Below, one piece after another: positions 50,400-59,423 of a stretch of DNA of 64,000 bases (its first letter is position 1; every line of letters begins with the position of its first letter). This DNA comes from Halobacillus faecis (GTDB lineage: Bacteria; Bacillota; Bacilli; Bacillales; Halobacillaceae). The notes beneath the pieces are model-generated. The model was not told where the DNA came from. It did no database searches and saw only the letters and a list, made by a program, of their open reading frames with translations. The DNA is taken from assembly GCF_007991335.1 (NCBI RefSeq), contig NZ_BJYD01000026.1, positions 62,001 through 126,000 of the forward strand, read 5' to 3'. Both the position numbers and the translations under genes were made by a program.

Positions 50400-52265
50400 C
50401 TATAACACTTGCTCCAAAACTTTTTTGCTAACTGGTAGTCTATTATTAGCCAAGTCAATCGCATACTTTCTTAGGTCTTCAACACTACTCTCCGCATGAT
50501 GTTCGACCAAATACTCCACTAACTGATAGTCAAACTCCACCGTCTTCCCAATAAAAATCTTCGGAAACACCGGCTTCTTATTCACTTCCTTATCACTCAG
50601 AAGCTCCTCATACATTTTCTCACCAGGACGAATACCATTGAACTGAATCGGAATCTGCTCTTCCGTAAACCCGGAAAGATGAATTAAGTTCTTCGCAAGA
50701 TCGACTATCTTCACCGGTTCACCCATATCAAGCACAAACACCTCTCCACCACGAGCAAGAGCCCCAGCTTGTAGAACCAACCTGGAAGCTTCTGGAATAG
50801 TCATAAAGTAACGGGTCATATCCGGGTGAGTTACGGTAACCGGCCCACCTGCAGCAATCTGCTTCTTGAATAGTGGAATAACACTACCACGGCTACCGAG
50901 TACATTACCGAATCGCACAGCTACGAACTTTGTCTGACTTTGACGACCAAGGTTCTGCACGACCATTTCTGCAATACGTTTTGTAGATCCCATCACGTTA
51001 GGTGGGTTCACCGCTTTGTCTGTGGAAACGAGCACAAAGGCTTTCACCCCTGCATGGTGTGCAGCTTCGGCGACGTTTTTCGTTCCGATGACGTTATTCT
51101 TCACCGCTTCTTTCGGATTTGCTTCCATCAATGGAACATGCTTGTGTGCAGCTGCGTGGTAAATGTAGGACGGTGCATAGTCTTGTACGACTTGGAAAAT
51201 GCGCTCTCTGTCCTGAACATCCGCAATAACGGTCACAAATTCTGTATCAATATCGAATTGTTTTAACTCCATATGAATGGTGTAAATGCTGTTCTCTCCA
51301 TGTCCGAGTAAAATAAGACGTTTTGGACCGAACTTGACGAGCTGGCGGCATATTTCCGAACCGATACTTCCACCGGCGCCCGTGACCATGACTGTGCGTC
51401 CTTTGACTTCGGATTCTATGGAATCAATATCGAGTTCAACAGGCTCGCGTCCGAGAAGGTCTTCGATTTGAACGTCACGGATTTGATTGACAGATACATT
51501 CCCTAACGCAATATCTTCAATCATTGGCAAGGTTTGTACATTTTTGACGGCTTTTTTCGACATTTGAATCAGATTTTTTATCGTTTCCTGTTTTACCGAA
51601 GGCATCGCCATGACAATGTGATTTATGTGGTGCTTCTTCGCCAGATGCTCAATTTCCGTTGTACTACCCAGCACAGGTAAACCGGCAATCGTCAGATGGT
51701 GCATGGTGAAATCGTCATCGACAAAACCAATGACATCTCCATTGAATTCTTTCGAGTTGTTCATCTGTCTTGCAAGCATGCGGCCGGCGGCACCTGCACC
51801 GACAATCAATGTGCGTTGGCGGTTTGGGTCATTGATCAATTTCGCTTTCTTCAGCTTAGGGTTAAGTGTAAGGCCGTAGTTTTTATAATATTGCCAGGCG
51901 AAGCGGACTCCACCGATAAGTAAAATATGTAACATCCAAGTGATGGTCAGTGCGCGTTCATACACGCCACCAAACGTCACCCATTGAACGAGAACAGCCG
52001 TCAGTATGGATAACGTCACTATACCTATGATTCCAATCAATTCTTCTGTGCTGGCATAACGCCATTTTTTCTTATACATACCTGTAATGCTTGAAAATAA
52101 ATGATGGCTGATGAGTAAAGTAGCTGAAAGAACAATCATGACATTGTCAAAAACAGCGACGTACGGGTTTAAGAAAAAGTGCGACATGTAAACGGAGAAG
52201 AATACAATGATGGAATCAACCAAAATAAGTAATAGAAGTCTTTTTTTATAAGCCGTTGTCAACAC
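50400..52265 (-). CDS. EpsC/PglF-like membrane nucleotide-sugar 4,6-dehydratase
   Basis: 621 residues from GTG at 52265 (AAGGAGGG immediately upstream). Four N-terminal membrane helices (about 10-130), a first Rossmann domain (TLIVGAGAAGRMLARQMNN, about 152-170) and a catalytic SDR domain (VMVTGAGGSIGSEICRQLVK, about 293-312) with STDKAVNPPNVMGSTKRIAE, where Met replaces the usual Tyr as in PglF/FlaA1. It makes the UDP-4-keto-6-deoxy-GlcNAc that the DegT protein aminates. First in the EPS transcript. Confidence 0.92.
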   Translation of the reverse strand: MLTTAYKKRLLLLILVDSIIVFFSVYMSHFFLNPYVAVFDNVMIVLSATLLISHHLFSSITGMYKKKWRYASTEELIGIIGIVTLSILTAVLVQWVTFGGVYERALTITWMLHILLIGGVRFAWQYYKNYGLTLNPKLKKAKLINDPNRQRTLIVGAGAAGRMLARQMNNSKEFNGDVIGFVDDDFTMHHLTIAGLPVLGSTTEIEHLAKKHHINHIVMAMPSVKQETIKNLIQMSKKAVKNVQTLPMIEDIALGNVSVNQIRDVQIEDLLGREPVELDIDSIESEVKGRTVMVTGAGGSIGSEICRQLVKFGPKRLILLGHGENSIYTIHMELKQFDIDTEFVTVIADVQDRERIFQVVQDYAPSYIYHAAAHKHVPLMEANPKEAVKNNVIGTKNVAEAAHHAGVKAFVLVSTDKAVNPPNVMGSTKRIAEMVVQNLGRQSQTKFVAVRFGNVLGSRGSVIPLFKKQIAAGGPVTVTHPDMTRYFMTIPEASRLVLQAGALARGGEVFVLDMGEPVKIVDLAKNLIHLSGFTEEQIPIQFNGIRPGEKMYEELLSDKEVNKKPVFPKIFIGKTVEFDYQLVEYLVEHHAESSVEDLRKYAIDLANNRLPVSKKVLEQVL

Positions 52266-52414
52266 ATTCCCTCCTTGTCTAAGTAAGATGATTTTCGTTG
52301 TTTCATAGCTTTAGCCAATTCCTTTTCTAAAAGTGCAAGCTTTTCATCTGGCGCTTCATATTTGATATAACGAATTGTTTTAATCGCAGACTTTGGTAAC
52401 TTTCTGTTTTTCAA
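52259..52414 (-). CDS. Possible 51-residue leader ORF ahead of the EpsC-like gene
   Basis: TTG at 52414 opens a basic, helical frame (LKNRKLPKSAIKTIRYIKYE, then KLALLEKELAKAMKQRKSSY) that ends with a TGA overlapping the GTG start of the EpsC-like gene. The downstream RBS lies in its last codons. Coupling to the next gene and the protein-like composition argue for it. The weak RBS, TTG start and in-frame TAG just upstream argue against. It may be the remnant of a longer gene. Confidence 0.4.
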   Translation of the reverse strand: MKNRKLPKSAIKTIRYIKYEAPDEKLALLEKELAKAMKQRKSSYLDKEGMC

Positions 52415-52596
52415 GATCTATTCACAACCTTTTCCCGCATCTGTTGGATATAATTAACAATTCATTGTAACTATTTTGTAACATTAATTATTGTATCAAT
52501 ATAGTTGTACCCTTAAAAGGGAATTTTGTGGTTATTTACATATTTTTTATATATTTTGCAAAAAAACGCTTTCATATATTATTGGTAGATATAAGA
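52415..52596 (-). promoter_or_regulatory. Presumed EPS operon promoter region
   Basis: AT-rich stretch between the PHP phosphatase gene and the EPS operon. On the minus strand TTGATA (near 52495) could be a -35 box, but no matching -10 is convincing. No gene seen. Confidence 0.35.
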
Positions 52597-52634
52597 AAAG
52601 TGATTCTAGCATTTATAAGCCAAAATCACTTTCT
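52597..52634 (-). terminator. Terminator of the PHP phosphatase gene
   Basis: AAAGTGATT…AATCACTTT, 9-bp stem with a long loop. Minus-strand T-rich sequence follows. Confidence 0.55.
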
Positions 52635-52643
52635 ACTCATCTA

Positions 52644-53414
52644 CTAAAACAATCCAAGAACCTTTTTCTTTTTATTTATATGATGAGGCGGCTCTGCCTG
52701 CAGCACTCGTCCTGCAATAAGATCCTCCGCATTCTCAGAAAGCAGGTACACTAGATCAAGGCCATAGTTTTTCCTGATTTCACTATACGCTTCTGATAGG
52801 CAGAACCCTCGGGAAGTCGTATTGTGTGCATCGGTAGCAACTAAGTGTACTAGGTTCGCTTCAATCAATTGTTCAGAAAACTTCTTGACCTTCTTGCCGA
52901 ACTTCCCGCAGACACTTGCGGCTGTCAGTTGGGCATACGTTCCTTTTTTCACGAACGAATAAAGAAGGTCAGGGTTTTCAATAATCGCTTTGTTTCTCTC
53001 TGGATGCACAATAACGGGCTGATACCCAGCTACCTGCATATCAAAGAATAACTGAGAAGCATATCGTGGTACAGAGCTTGACGGAAATTCGACAAACACA
53101 TAATTCGTGTCATCATTGATTGGAAGCACTTCGTTCACTCTCAATCCCTCAATCATTTCCCCAAACACTCGCGTTTCCTGACCGGGCAGGACTTGTAGAT
53201 TAATGCCTCGTTCTTGGAAGGTACGATTCAACTCTGCCACTTGAATCTTGATGTTGTTTTTATAATTGTTAAATGCTCCGTTATTGTGATGGGGGGTGGC
53301 AACAATATGCGTAATACCATCTTTTACTGCTGCTTCCGCCATCTGAATGCTTTCTTCAATTGTCTGCGCCCCATCATCGACACCTGGTAGGATGTGACTA
53401 TGAATATCAATCAA
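52644..53414 (-). CDS. Protein-tyrosine phosphatase, PHP family (CpsB/YwqE-like)
   Basis: 256 residues. MIDIHSHILPGVDDGA (HxH at 5-7 and Asp13/14), IVATPHHNNG, FVEFPSSSVPRY, PVIVHPERNK and LVATDAHNT give the full set of PHP metal ligands. CpsB/YwqE enzymes dephosphorylate the cognate BY-kinase and other targets. It is the third gene of the BY-kinase module, though separated from the kinase by a terminator and 220 bases, so it may have its own promoter. Confidence 0.93.
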   Translation of the reverse strand: MIDIHSHILPGVDDGAQTIEESIQMAEAAVKDGITHIVATPHHNNGAFNNYKNNIKIQVAELNRTFQERGINLQVLPGQETRVFGEMIEGLRVNEVLPINDDTNYVFVEFPSSSVPRYASQLFFDMQVAGYQPVIVHPERNKAIIENPDLLYSFVKKGTYAQLTAASVCGKFGKKVKKFSEQLIEANLVHLVATDAHNTTSRGFCLSEAYSEIRKNYGLDLVYLLSENAEDLIAGRVLQAEPPHHINKKKKVLGLF

Positions 53415-53603
53415 AAGACTTACTCCCCTCTTTATTTTCTACACCTATGGTTAATATTTTCTATCTCTTTATATAATCTGTTTTTGATTATACCAATTTT
53501 AGACATTCTTTTGAAGAGGATTTCTCGTTCTTTTTGAAAATAAATAACTATTTTTTAAAATTCTTCATCTCGCTGTATATACACCTATATAGATTCTTAT
53601 AAA

Positions 53604-53633
53604 AAAAGAAGAGCTGAACTCAGCTCTTCTTTT
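53604..53633 (-). terminator. Terminator of the kinase operon
   Basis: AAAAGAAGAGCTGA pairs with TCAGCTCTTCTTTT, with T-run on the minus strand, 3 bases after the kinase stop. Confidence 0.8.
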
Positions 53634-53636
53634 AAA

Positions 53637-54344
53637 CTATTGTCCGTAATAGTAGTAATAATTGCTGGATTTCAAGTCTTGATCATTAAGGACAACACCT
53701 AGAATATTCGCCTGGGCTTGTTCCAATGATTCTTTCGCTTTCACAGCCGCTTCCTTCTCTGTCTGCTTGCTGCGAACGACAAGTAAGACGCCATCTACAA
53801 AGTTTGATAATACTTGAGAGTCTGTTACCGCTAGAACAGGTGGGGTATCAAAAACAATCATATCGTACGATTGTTTCGCTTCTTCAATAAATCGCTGCAT
53901 TTTCTTCGATCCAAGTAGCTCGGATGGATTCGGAGGAATCGGTCCACATGTCACAACATCCAGGTTATCGATATGTGTCTCACTCGCTAATTTGAAGACT
54001 TGCTCATTCCCTACGAGGTAATTGCTCAATCCACTCGTATTAGCTACACGGAAGGTATAATGGATCGTCGGTTTTCTCAAATCCGCATCGACTAACAATG
54101 TCTTCTTCCCTTGCTGGGCAAAGACTACAGCCGTATTTGCCGTCGTGATGGATTTTCCTTCTGCAGGGCTTGCCGATGTAACGAGCATGGATTCTAATTC
54201 TTGATCAACGGAAGTAAACTGTAAGTTCGTCCGAATGGTCCGGAACTGTTCGGCAATCGGTGATTTCGGATTGTCGCCAGCAACGATGTTTCTAGCTCTT
54301 GAATTGACGGTTTGGTGCTTCTTTTTACGTGCCAACGGACTCAC
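53637..54344 (-). CDS. Bacterial tyrosine kinase (BY-kinase, CpsD/YwqD-like)
   Basis: 235 residues. Walker A (SASPAEGKS, 58-66), Walker A' (LLVDADLRKPT, 83-93) and Walker B (MIVFDTPPV) are canonical, with the C-terminal autophosphorylation cluster NYYYYYGQ (Tyr229-Tyr233). The kinase works with the membrane protein encoded upstream (20-base overlap) to control polymer length and enzyme activity. Dephosphorylation would be by the PHP phosphatase downstream. Confidence 0.95.
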   Translation of the reverse strand: MSPLARKKKHQTVNSRARNIVAGDNPKSPIAEQFRTIRTNLQFTSVDQELESMLVTSASPAEGKSITTANTAVVFAQQGKKTLLVDADLRKPTIHYTFRVANTSGLSNYLVGNEQVFKLASETHIDNLDVVTCGPIPPNPSELLGSKKMQRFIEEAKQSYDMIVFDTPPVLAVTDSQVLSNFVDGVLLVVRSKQTEKEAAVKAKESLEQAQANILGVVLNDQDLKSSNYYYYYGQ

Positions 54345-55083
54345 CTCTCATTTCTGTAACGTTCGACTTTTTTCTGGAACGGCCTTGGGCGGGAAGGTCA
54401 TCAATTGTAATCGTTGAAACAACTCCCAGAACGGGCAGACCAAGGTTTTCTTCGATATCTTCCTCGTTTTTAATCGTATTATCTAAGTATTCTAATAAGA
54501 AAGCAATTCCGACACCTGCCATAAGGCCGACCACAAGAGCGATGGCAATGTTCAATGCCGGGTTCGGACTGAGAGGAGATGGATTAGGTCCGACTTCCGC
54601 ATTGGAAAGCACGTTGACGTTATCTACGTTCATCAATTGCGGGACTTCTTCCTTAAATACACGTACGGTTGTATTCGTTAAATCTGCAGCAAGTACCGCA
54701 TTGCTGTCTGTCGCTGTGACGCTTACCACCTGGGATTGTTCAGAACTGGACACTTGCAGCTTGTTTGCTAGTGTACTTGAGGAGTAATCCACCCCAAGCT
54801 CTTCTACGACGATATCTAAGATGCGGGGACTTTTAATAATGTCATTATAAGTATTGATCAATTCCACATTCGTCCGGATGTCATTAATATCGTAAGGGGC
54901 GTTTTGCTGTTGATTCTGAGACTGGCTGACAATGAATTGCGAAGATGCTTGATACGTGGGAGTAACAAGAAAAAAGGTGTACGCCGCACTCAGTCCTGCA
55001 GCTAGAATGGCTAAGCTGATAATCAGCCCTATACGTTTCTTCAGTACCTCGAAAATCTCTTTCAAGGAAATCGTTTCCTCCAT
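54325..55083 (-). CDS. BY-kinase activator / chain-length regulator (Wzz, YveK-like)
   Basis: 252 residues. Two membrane helices (about 18-40 and 172-195) flank an extracellular domain. The PNPSPLSPNPALNIAIALVV segment before TM2 is the typical proline-rich motif of Wzz proteins, and the C-terminal cytoplasmic tail activates the kinase. The gene overlaps the kinase by 20 bases. RBS AGGAGG. An extended -10 promoter (55125-55133) drives it. Confidence 0.93.
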   Translation of the reverse strand: MEETISLKEIFEVLKKRIGLIISLAILAAGLSAAYTFFLVTPTYQASSQFIVSQSQNQQQNAPYDINDIRTNVELINTYNDIIKSPRILDIVVEELGVDYSSSTLANKLQVSSSEQSQVVSVTATDSNAVLAADLTNTTVRVFKEEVPQLMNVDNVNVLSNAEVGPNPSPLSPNPALNIAIALVVGLMAGVGIAFLLEYLDNTIKNEEDIEENLGLPVLGVVSTITIDDLPAQGRSRKKSNVTEMRGESVGT

Positions 55084-55124
55084 GAATAAACCTCCTGTTG
55101 GTTGTCGAATAAACAGATATCGAC

Positions 55125-55133
55125 ATTATAGCA
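55125..55133 (-). promoter_or_regulatory. Extended -10 SigA promoter of the BY-kinase operon
   Basis: Minus-strand TGCTATAAT (forward 55125-55133) is a perfect extended -10 (TGnTATAAT), about 40 bases ahead of the ATG at 55083. The -35 is weak, as is usual for such promoters. Confidence 0.65.
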
Positions 55134-55390
55134 TAAGATATCTTTCTAGCGACTGTAGATTTAGGAATCTTTAACTATTTCTTTACAATATAATGCTCTT
55201 TCTATCCTCAATTATCGGGTTTATTTGAGAAAATTGTAGGGTAATAGAATTGATATTGACAAAACACGACAAATTCCCCAGAACTATTTGCTTTTTATGT
55301 ATGGAGAATTAATGACAAGAAGTTGCTTAAAAAGCGTACACTTGAGTTTACTATTGATGGCTCAGACGTTATTAGAAGTTTTTCTCAATA
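55134..55390. other. Intergenic region, nothing more seen
   Basis: AT-rich stretch between the BY-kinase promoter and the terminator of the gamma-glutamyltransferase gene. No gene or repeat recognised. Confidence 0.3.
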
Positions 55391-55424
55391 AAGAGACCAC
55401 ACAAGATCACTCATGTGGCCTCTG
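55391..55424 (-). terminator. Terminator of the gamma-glutamyltransferase gene
   Basis: Minus-strand AGAGGCCACATGA…TTGTGTGGTCTCT followed by TTTATT, directly after the stop. Confidence 0.7.
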
Positions 55425-55427
55425 AAC

Positions 55428-57071
55428 TTATTCCTGATTTACCTGCCATGTACCATCACGGCGGCTGTCTGCCCCACCATACATCGTCGTATTGGCTCGA
55501 TCGACGACCAGCGCCTGGACACCTCCGTAATAAAAAGGAGAATCTTTTAGGTACACATTGTATCCACGCGCTTCCAATTCACGTCGAACCCCCTTATCAA
55601 ACTCTTTTTCTACGAATATATTATTGTCTTCGATATAAAACCTTGGAGCTTGGATCGCTTCTTCAATTGGTTCATTGAATAAAAGGTTTTGAGTGAGGAC
55701 TTGGGTCAGCACCATCGGAATTCGTTTTCCGCCTGGAGTACCGATTCCTATGACCTTCTCACCATTGGTTAGAATCGTTGGGGCTGTGAAACTTCTTGGC
55801 CTCTTCCCCGGTTCCTGGTTGTTGGGGGGAAGTCCACTAATACTGAAGTTCCTCATCGTATCATTGAGGAAAATGCCTGCAATGTTACGTCCGGATCCGA
55901 AGAAGTTACTCAGTGTATGCGTTGCAGAAACCATCATGCCATTTTTATCGACCACTACAAAGTGGGTGGTGTTGTCATGGTCTTCAATGTCAGCCTCTGA
56001 ATCATTCACTTCGTACTGATCGGAAAGTTTATCCATAGAGATGGTGGAGGCAAGCTCTTCGGAATAAGGTTTAGTCGTCAGTTCTTGAATGTCGTTTTCA
56101 TAAAAACGCGGATCTCCGATCTCACTTAAACGATCATCATAGGTCCTTTTAGAGATCTCACCAATAAGATGGATGTAATCCGCCGGATGTCCTTTGGTTT
56201 GTTCAATATCAAGCATTTCAGCCATTTGCAATGATTGGATCAACGTAACACCGGCTAGAGGCGGAGGAGAAGAATACACCTGGTATCCTGCAAATTCCCC
56301 TTGGACCGGTTCATTCTTCACCACTTCATAGCTCTCAAAATCTTCCTTCGTGATGCCTCGGACTTTAGAGACAATTTCATCGGTGATTTCGCCGGAGTAA
56401 AGGGCATCCGATCCTTGTTCCTGGATTTTTTTCATGGTACTTGCCAGTTCAGGCTGGCGCAGCTTCTCATTTGGTTCAATCGCCGTTCCGCCTGGATAGA
56501 AGTTGTCAAGCTCGTCAATTCTCATCCGATAGGCCGCTCCTTTAAGGCGTCCTGTTAAAAACGCATCGGTTTGGAAACCGTAAGAGGCATACTGAATCGC
56601 CGGATCTAATAGTTGCGCCATCTCTACCGTACCAAAATCTTCATGGACGGCTTCCATCCCTTTGACCATTCCTGGAACAGCGAAATTATAAGTTGGGCTG
56701 CCACCGGAAGGCGGGGCAATTTCTTTGTATTTATAATTGACTGGTTCTTCGTTACCACTCGGGAGGACAAGCATCTCTCCTCCTCCACCGATACCAGAAC
56801 CATAAGGCTCAACAACCCCCAGCATATAAGAAACAGCGACAGCCGCATCGACTGCATTCCCACCGTCTTTTAATACTTGCATTCCCACTTTCACTGCAAG
56901 CGGGTGGGTGGAACTGACTCCATATCCCTCCGATGTCTCTAAAGGAGGAGTCGCTTCGACTTCATAATCGGGAATGTCCGTTTGAAACGTGCCCTGACTA
57001 TAGTACACCCAACCGACACCAAGCGTCACTACAATAAACAAAGTGACAAATATACCTTTGTTCTCCATCAC
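55428..57071 (-). CDS. Gamma-glutamyltransferase, CapD-like
   Basis: 547 residues. An N-terminal membrane anchor (about 8-26) precedes the Ntn-hydrolase GGT domain. DHDNTTHFVVVD supplies the nucleophile, Thr368, at the expected autocleavage site; VVEPYGSGIGGGGEM and SNFFGSGRNIAGI are other GGT signatures. Anchored GGT in a pgs/cap locus is CapD-like: it cuts poly-gamma-glutamate and, in B. anthracis, attaches it to the wall. A second start codon 3 bases on (57068) has better spacing to AAGGGTGAG. A terminator separates it from pgsE, so it may be made in lower or separate amounts. Confidence 0.9.
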   Translation of the reverse strand: MMENKGIFVTLFIVVTLGVGWVYYSQGTFQTDIPDYEVEATPPLETSEGYGVSSTHPLAVKVGMQVLKDGGNAVDAAVAVSYMLGVVEPYGSGIGGGGEMLVLPSGNEEPVNYKYKEIAPPSGGSPTYNFAVPGMVKGMEAVHEDFGTVEMAQLLDPAIQYASYGFQTDAFLTGRLKGAAYRMRIDELDNFYPGGTAIEPNEKLRQPELASTMKKIQEQGSDALYSGEITDEIVSKVRGITKEDFESYEVVKNEPVQGEFAGYQVYSSPPPLAGVTLIQSLQMAEMLDIEQTKGHPADYIHLIGEISKRTYDDRLSEIGDPRFYENDIQELTTKPYSEELASTISMDKLSDQYEVNDSEADIEDHDNTTHFVVVDKNGMMVSATHTLSNFFGSGRNIAGIFLNDTMRNFSISGLPPNNQEPGKRPRSFTAPTILTNGEKVIGIGTPGGKRIPMVLTQVLTQNLLFNEPIEEAIQAPRFYIEDNNIFVEKEFDKGVRRELEARGYNVYLKDSPFYYGGVQALVVDRANTTMYGGADSRRDGTWQVNQE

Positions 57072-57264
57072 AAGCTCACCCTTCTGTCCTCACCATTCCA
57101 TAGGCATGATGACCTAAGTTATCCGTATGTAATCTATCCATCTCTGACTCTATGTAACTATCCTTTGTAAAAAACGACCGTTATCTATTATAAAGGAATG
57201 CCCCGTTGGCTACAACAGAGAGAAAGGAAAGCCTGAAACAAATTCGTTTCTTCCTCCTAAAGAA

Positions 57265-57291
57265 AGCCACACTGAACGTTTCAGTGTGGCT
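57265..57291 (-). terminator. Terminator of the pgs operon
   Basis: AGCCACACTGAA pairs with TTCAGTGTGGCT around 3 bases; minus-strand TTTCTTT follows. It separates pgsE from the gamma-glutamyltransferase gene. Confidence 0.75.
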
Positions 57292-57302
57292 TCTCCTTTT
57301 TA

Positions 57303-57686
57303 TTATGAACCCAGTTGGTATTTCTCGTAATATTTTGTACGGTTTTGTTCCCAATCAGTCAGGGAAGTTTCATAGATCTGTTCCCCTGCTTGGTTATAGA
57401 CACGTACGACGGTTCCGTCGCTTGTAATAGCAAAGCTCTCTTCCTGATCAGCCTCAGCCGTCGTCATAGAAACCGGTTCAACCACTTCTGTCTCTGCAGA
57501 AGCTGTTAAGGTCTCTTCCTTCGTAGTCGTTTCTTCTTCTAATTCCGCTTGAGCCAGAGCTTCTGTGAATAGATCGATTTCGGTCTCCTCAGAAGCCGTC
57601 AACGTTTCCAACTGCTTGAATTGAGTCATAAAAACCATCGCTGCCAACAACAGAACAAAAGGAACTACAGATTTTACGATTTTCAT
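57303..57686 (-). CDS. pgsE: PgsE-like protein with extended C-terminus
   Basis: 127 residues from the ATG at 57686, behind GGGGAG; an in-frame upstream ATG at 57704 overlaps the RBS. The N-terminus MKIVKSVVPFVLLLAAMVFM resembles Bacillus PgsE (MKFVKAIWPF…), a 55-residue membrane protein of the polyglutamate synthase. Here a long acidic tail follows (TLTASEETEIDLFTEAL, ETTTKEETLTASAETEV) and a last segment GTVVRVYNQAGEQIYETSLT. The tail more than doubles the usual length. The position after pgsA supports the assignment. Confidence 0.75.
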   Translation of the reverse strand: MKIVKSVVPFVLLLAAMVFMTQFKQLETLTASEETEIDLFTEALAQAELEEETTTKEETLTASAETEVVEPVSMTTAEADQEESFAITSDGTVVRVYNQAGEQIYETSLTDWEQNRTKYYEKYQLGS

Positions 57687-57801
57687 CAACAATACACTCC
57701 CCAAATTCCAATTTAATAGTATGCAAACCTAGTTTTATGTAAAGAGCTCTCCATTTGGAGAAGCCCTCTTTCAAAAAAACAATCAGTTCTTTGTGCCTAG
57801 C

Positions 57802-58947
57802 TTACTCTTTCTGGTCAAGGATAGAGGAATGATCCACTTCAAAGACCAGTTTTCCATTCTCTTCTTTAAAGGTTTCTTCCGGCATATCACGGGTCAACTG
57901 GAAGAAGATTTTCTTCGTGTTATACGGGTTTTCCGTCAGGGAAGGACGAGCTTCACGGATTCTCATCGGCAGAATTTCAAAGCGACCTGTCCCGTCTTCC
58001 TGAAGGTCATATTGAACGAGAGCACTGTCCCTCGTTCTAGACCAGCCCTGGTCGAAAATGAAGTTCCCTAAGCTATAGAAAATGACGGAATCCTTATAGA
58101 CTTCAACAGGAGACAAGACGTGAGGGTGATGCCCGATGATGACATCTGCTCCTGCATCAACAATAGCCTTAGCCATATCACGCTGTCTTGGATGAGGTTC
58201 GTTGTCGTACTCGGCTCCCCAGTGAACATGGACCATGACCATATCCGCATTGGACTCTGCTTCTTTAACTAATGGAAGAAAATCTTCAGGGTCCGCTTCC
58301 GCCACACCCGCACGATACTTCAATGCAGGCGAACCTGCTACAGGAACATCATTGATCCCAAGCGTTGCGACGGTCAGTCCTTTGACCTCCTGATAATCAA
58401 TCGTCTGGGCTTCTTCAATGTTCTCCCCGGCCCCTACATAGGAAAGACCTTCGTTTTGCATTGTCTTGATGGTATCCTTCAACCCTTTTTCTCCATAGTC
58501 CATCGAGTGGTTGTTCGCCAGGTTGACGTTGGTGAAGTTCATGTTCTTCAACGTTGTTACAGGACTTTCATCCGACTGCAGGTGAATCGATTTATCAAGA
58601 AGGGTGTACTCTTCTTCTGAACTGAGGGTCACCGCATTTTCAAAGTTTCCCGTGACATAATCCGAAGACTGGAAGTAAGGAGCTACTTTTTCAAATAAGA
58701 AAGGTGTCCCGTTCTTCTCAATCACATCCGTGACGTGCCTGCCGAACATCATATCGCCTACAAACGTAGCTCGGAATTCGGACGTGTTCTCTTCAGCCTC
58801 AGGAACCGGCTGTTTGTAAAACGTTTCAAAGCCTGCGATGAAGAGGAATGTAATCAGTAACCCGATCCATACGTGCTTGTTCGTCGACTTCTTATCTTTT
58901 TTAATTCTTGTGAGTATCTTTTCTTGAAAAGTTAATTTCTTAGACAT
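57802..58947 (-). CDS. pgsA: Poly-gamma-glutamate synthesis protein PgsA/CapA
   Basis: 381 residues, the length of Bacillus PgsA (about 380). N-terminal membrane anchor (about 26-44), then a calcineurin-like metallophosphatase-type domain: RATFVGDMMFGRHV (Asp65), VNLANNHSMDYGEKG, VHVHWGAEYDNEP and VIIGHHPHVLSPVEVY. Third gene of the pgs operon, 12 bases after pgsC. Together the products make and export poly-gamma-glutamate. Confidence 0.93.
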   Translation of the reverse strand: MSKKLTFQEKILTRIKKDKKSTNKHVWIGLLITFLFIAGFETFYKQPVPEAEENTSEFRATFVGDMMFGRHVTDVIEKNGTPFLFEKVAPYFQSSDYVTGNFENAVTLSSEEEYTLLDKSIHLQSDESPVTTLKNMNFTNVNLANNHSMDYGEKGLKDTIKTMQNEGLSYVGAGENIEEAQTIDYQEVKGLTVATLGINDVPVAGSPALKYRAGVAEADPEDFLPLVKEAESNADMVMVHVHWGAEYDNEPHPRQRDMAKAIVDAGADVIIGHHPHVLSPVEVYKDSVIFYSLGNFIFDQGWSRTRDSALVQYDLQEDGTGRFEILPMRIREARPSLTENPYNTKKIFFQLTRDMPEETFKEENGKLVFEVDHSSILDQKE

Positions 58948-58959
58948 TTGTGATCCATC

Positions 58960-59409
58960 CTAAATGAGGTAGTATAACGTCATAATCAAGAACGTAAGAC
59001 CACTGAGAAGCAATGTACTTGCGGTTGTGATAACAAGCCCTTGCTTCTGCATCGTATTAGCGATCAAACCAGGTACAATAACACCGATCCCTCTGAATTC
59101 CATGATTTCAAATGGAACAATAGGATAAAAGAAATCAAACAGTAGTTTCAATACAATTCCTGTACTGAGCATAGCGGCGAACTTTCTTCGACCGTACAGA
59201 ATCGTAAACCTTGAAACACCATAGGTTACAATGACATAAGTTAATAAACTTAAGAAAAACACAACAGCCACGAATATCGGCTGGTCAAATACTAATGCCA
59301 AGTACCCCGGTACAACGAGACCTGCAGGGAGCACCCCTGTTTTTTCTGCAAATATTAAACTGAGTATAATTCCAAGTACAAGAGAGATATATAAATCAGA
59401 ACCGAACAT
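58960..59409 (-). CDS. pgsC: Poly-gamma-glutamate synthase subunit PgsC/CapC
   Basis: 149 residues, exactly the length of Bacillus PgsC. Five or so hydrophobic helices: YISLVLGIILSLIFAEKTGV, PAGLVVPGYLALVFDQPIFV and VTYGVSRFTILYGRRKFAAM. It forms the membrane part of the ligase with PgsB. 14 bases from pgsB. Confidence 0.93.
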   Translation of the reverse strand: MFGSDLYISLVLGIILSLIFAEKTGVLPAGLVVPGYLALVFDQPIFVAVVFFLSLLTYVIVTYGVSRFTILYGRRKFAAMLSTGIVLKLLFDFFYPIVPFEIMEFRGIGVIVPGLIANTMQKQGLVITTASTLLLSGLTFLIMTLYYLI

Positions 59410-59423
59410 TTAATGTTTTCCTC

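Noticed and set aside
54329-54787. Plus-strand ORF of 152 codons
   Set aside because: Antisense to the chain-length regulator gene; Ser/Thr-rich shadow with no RBS.
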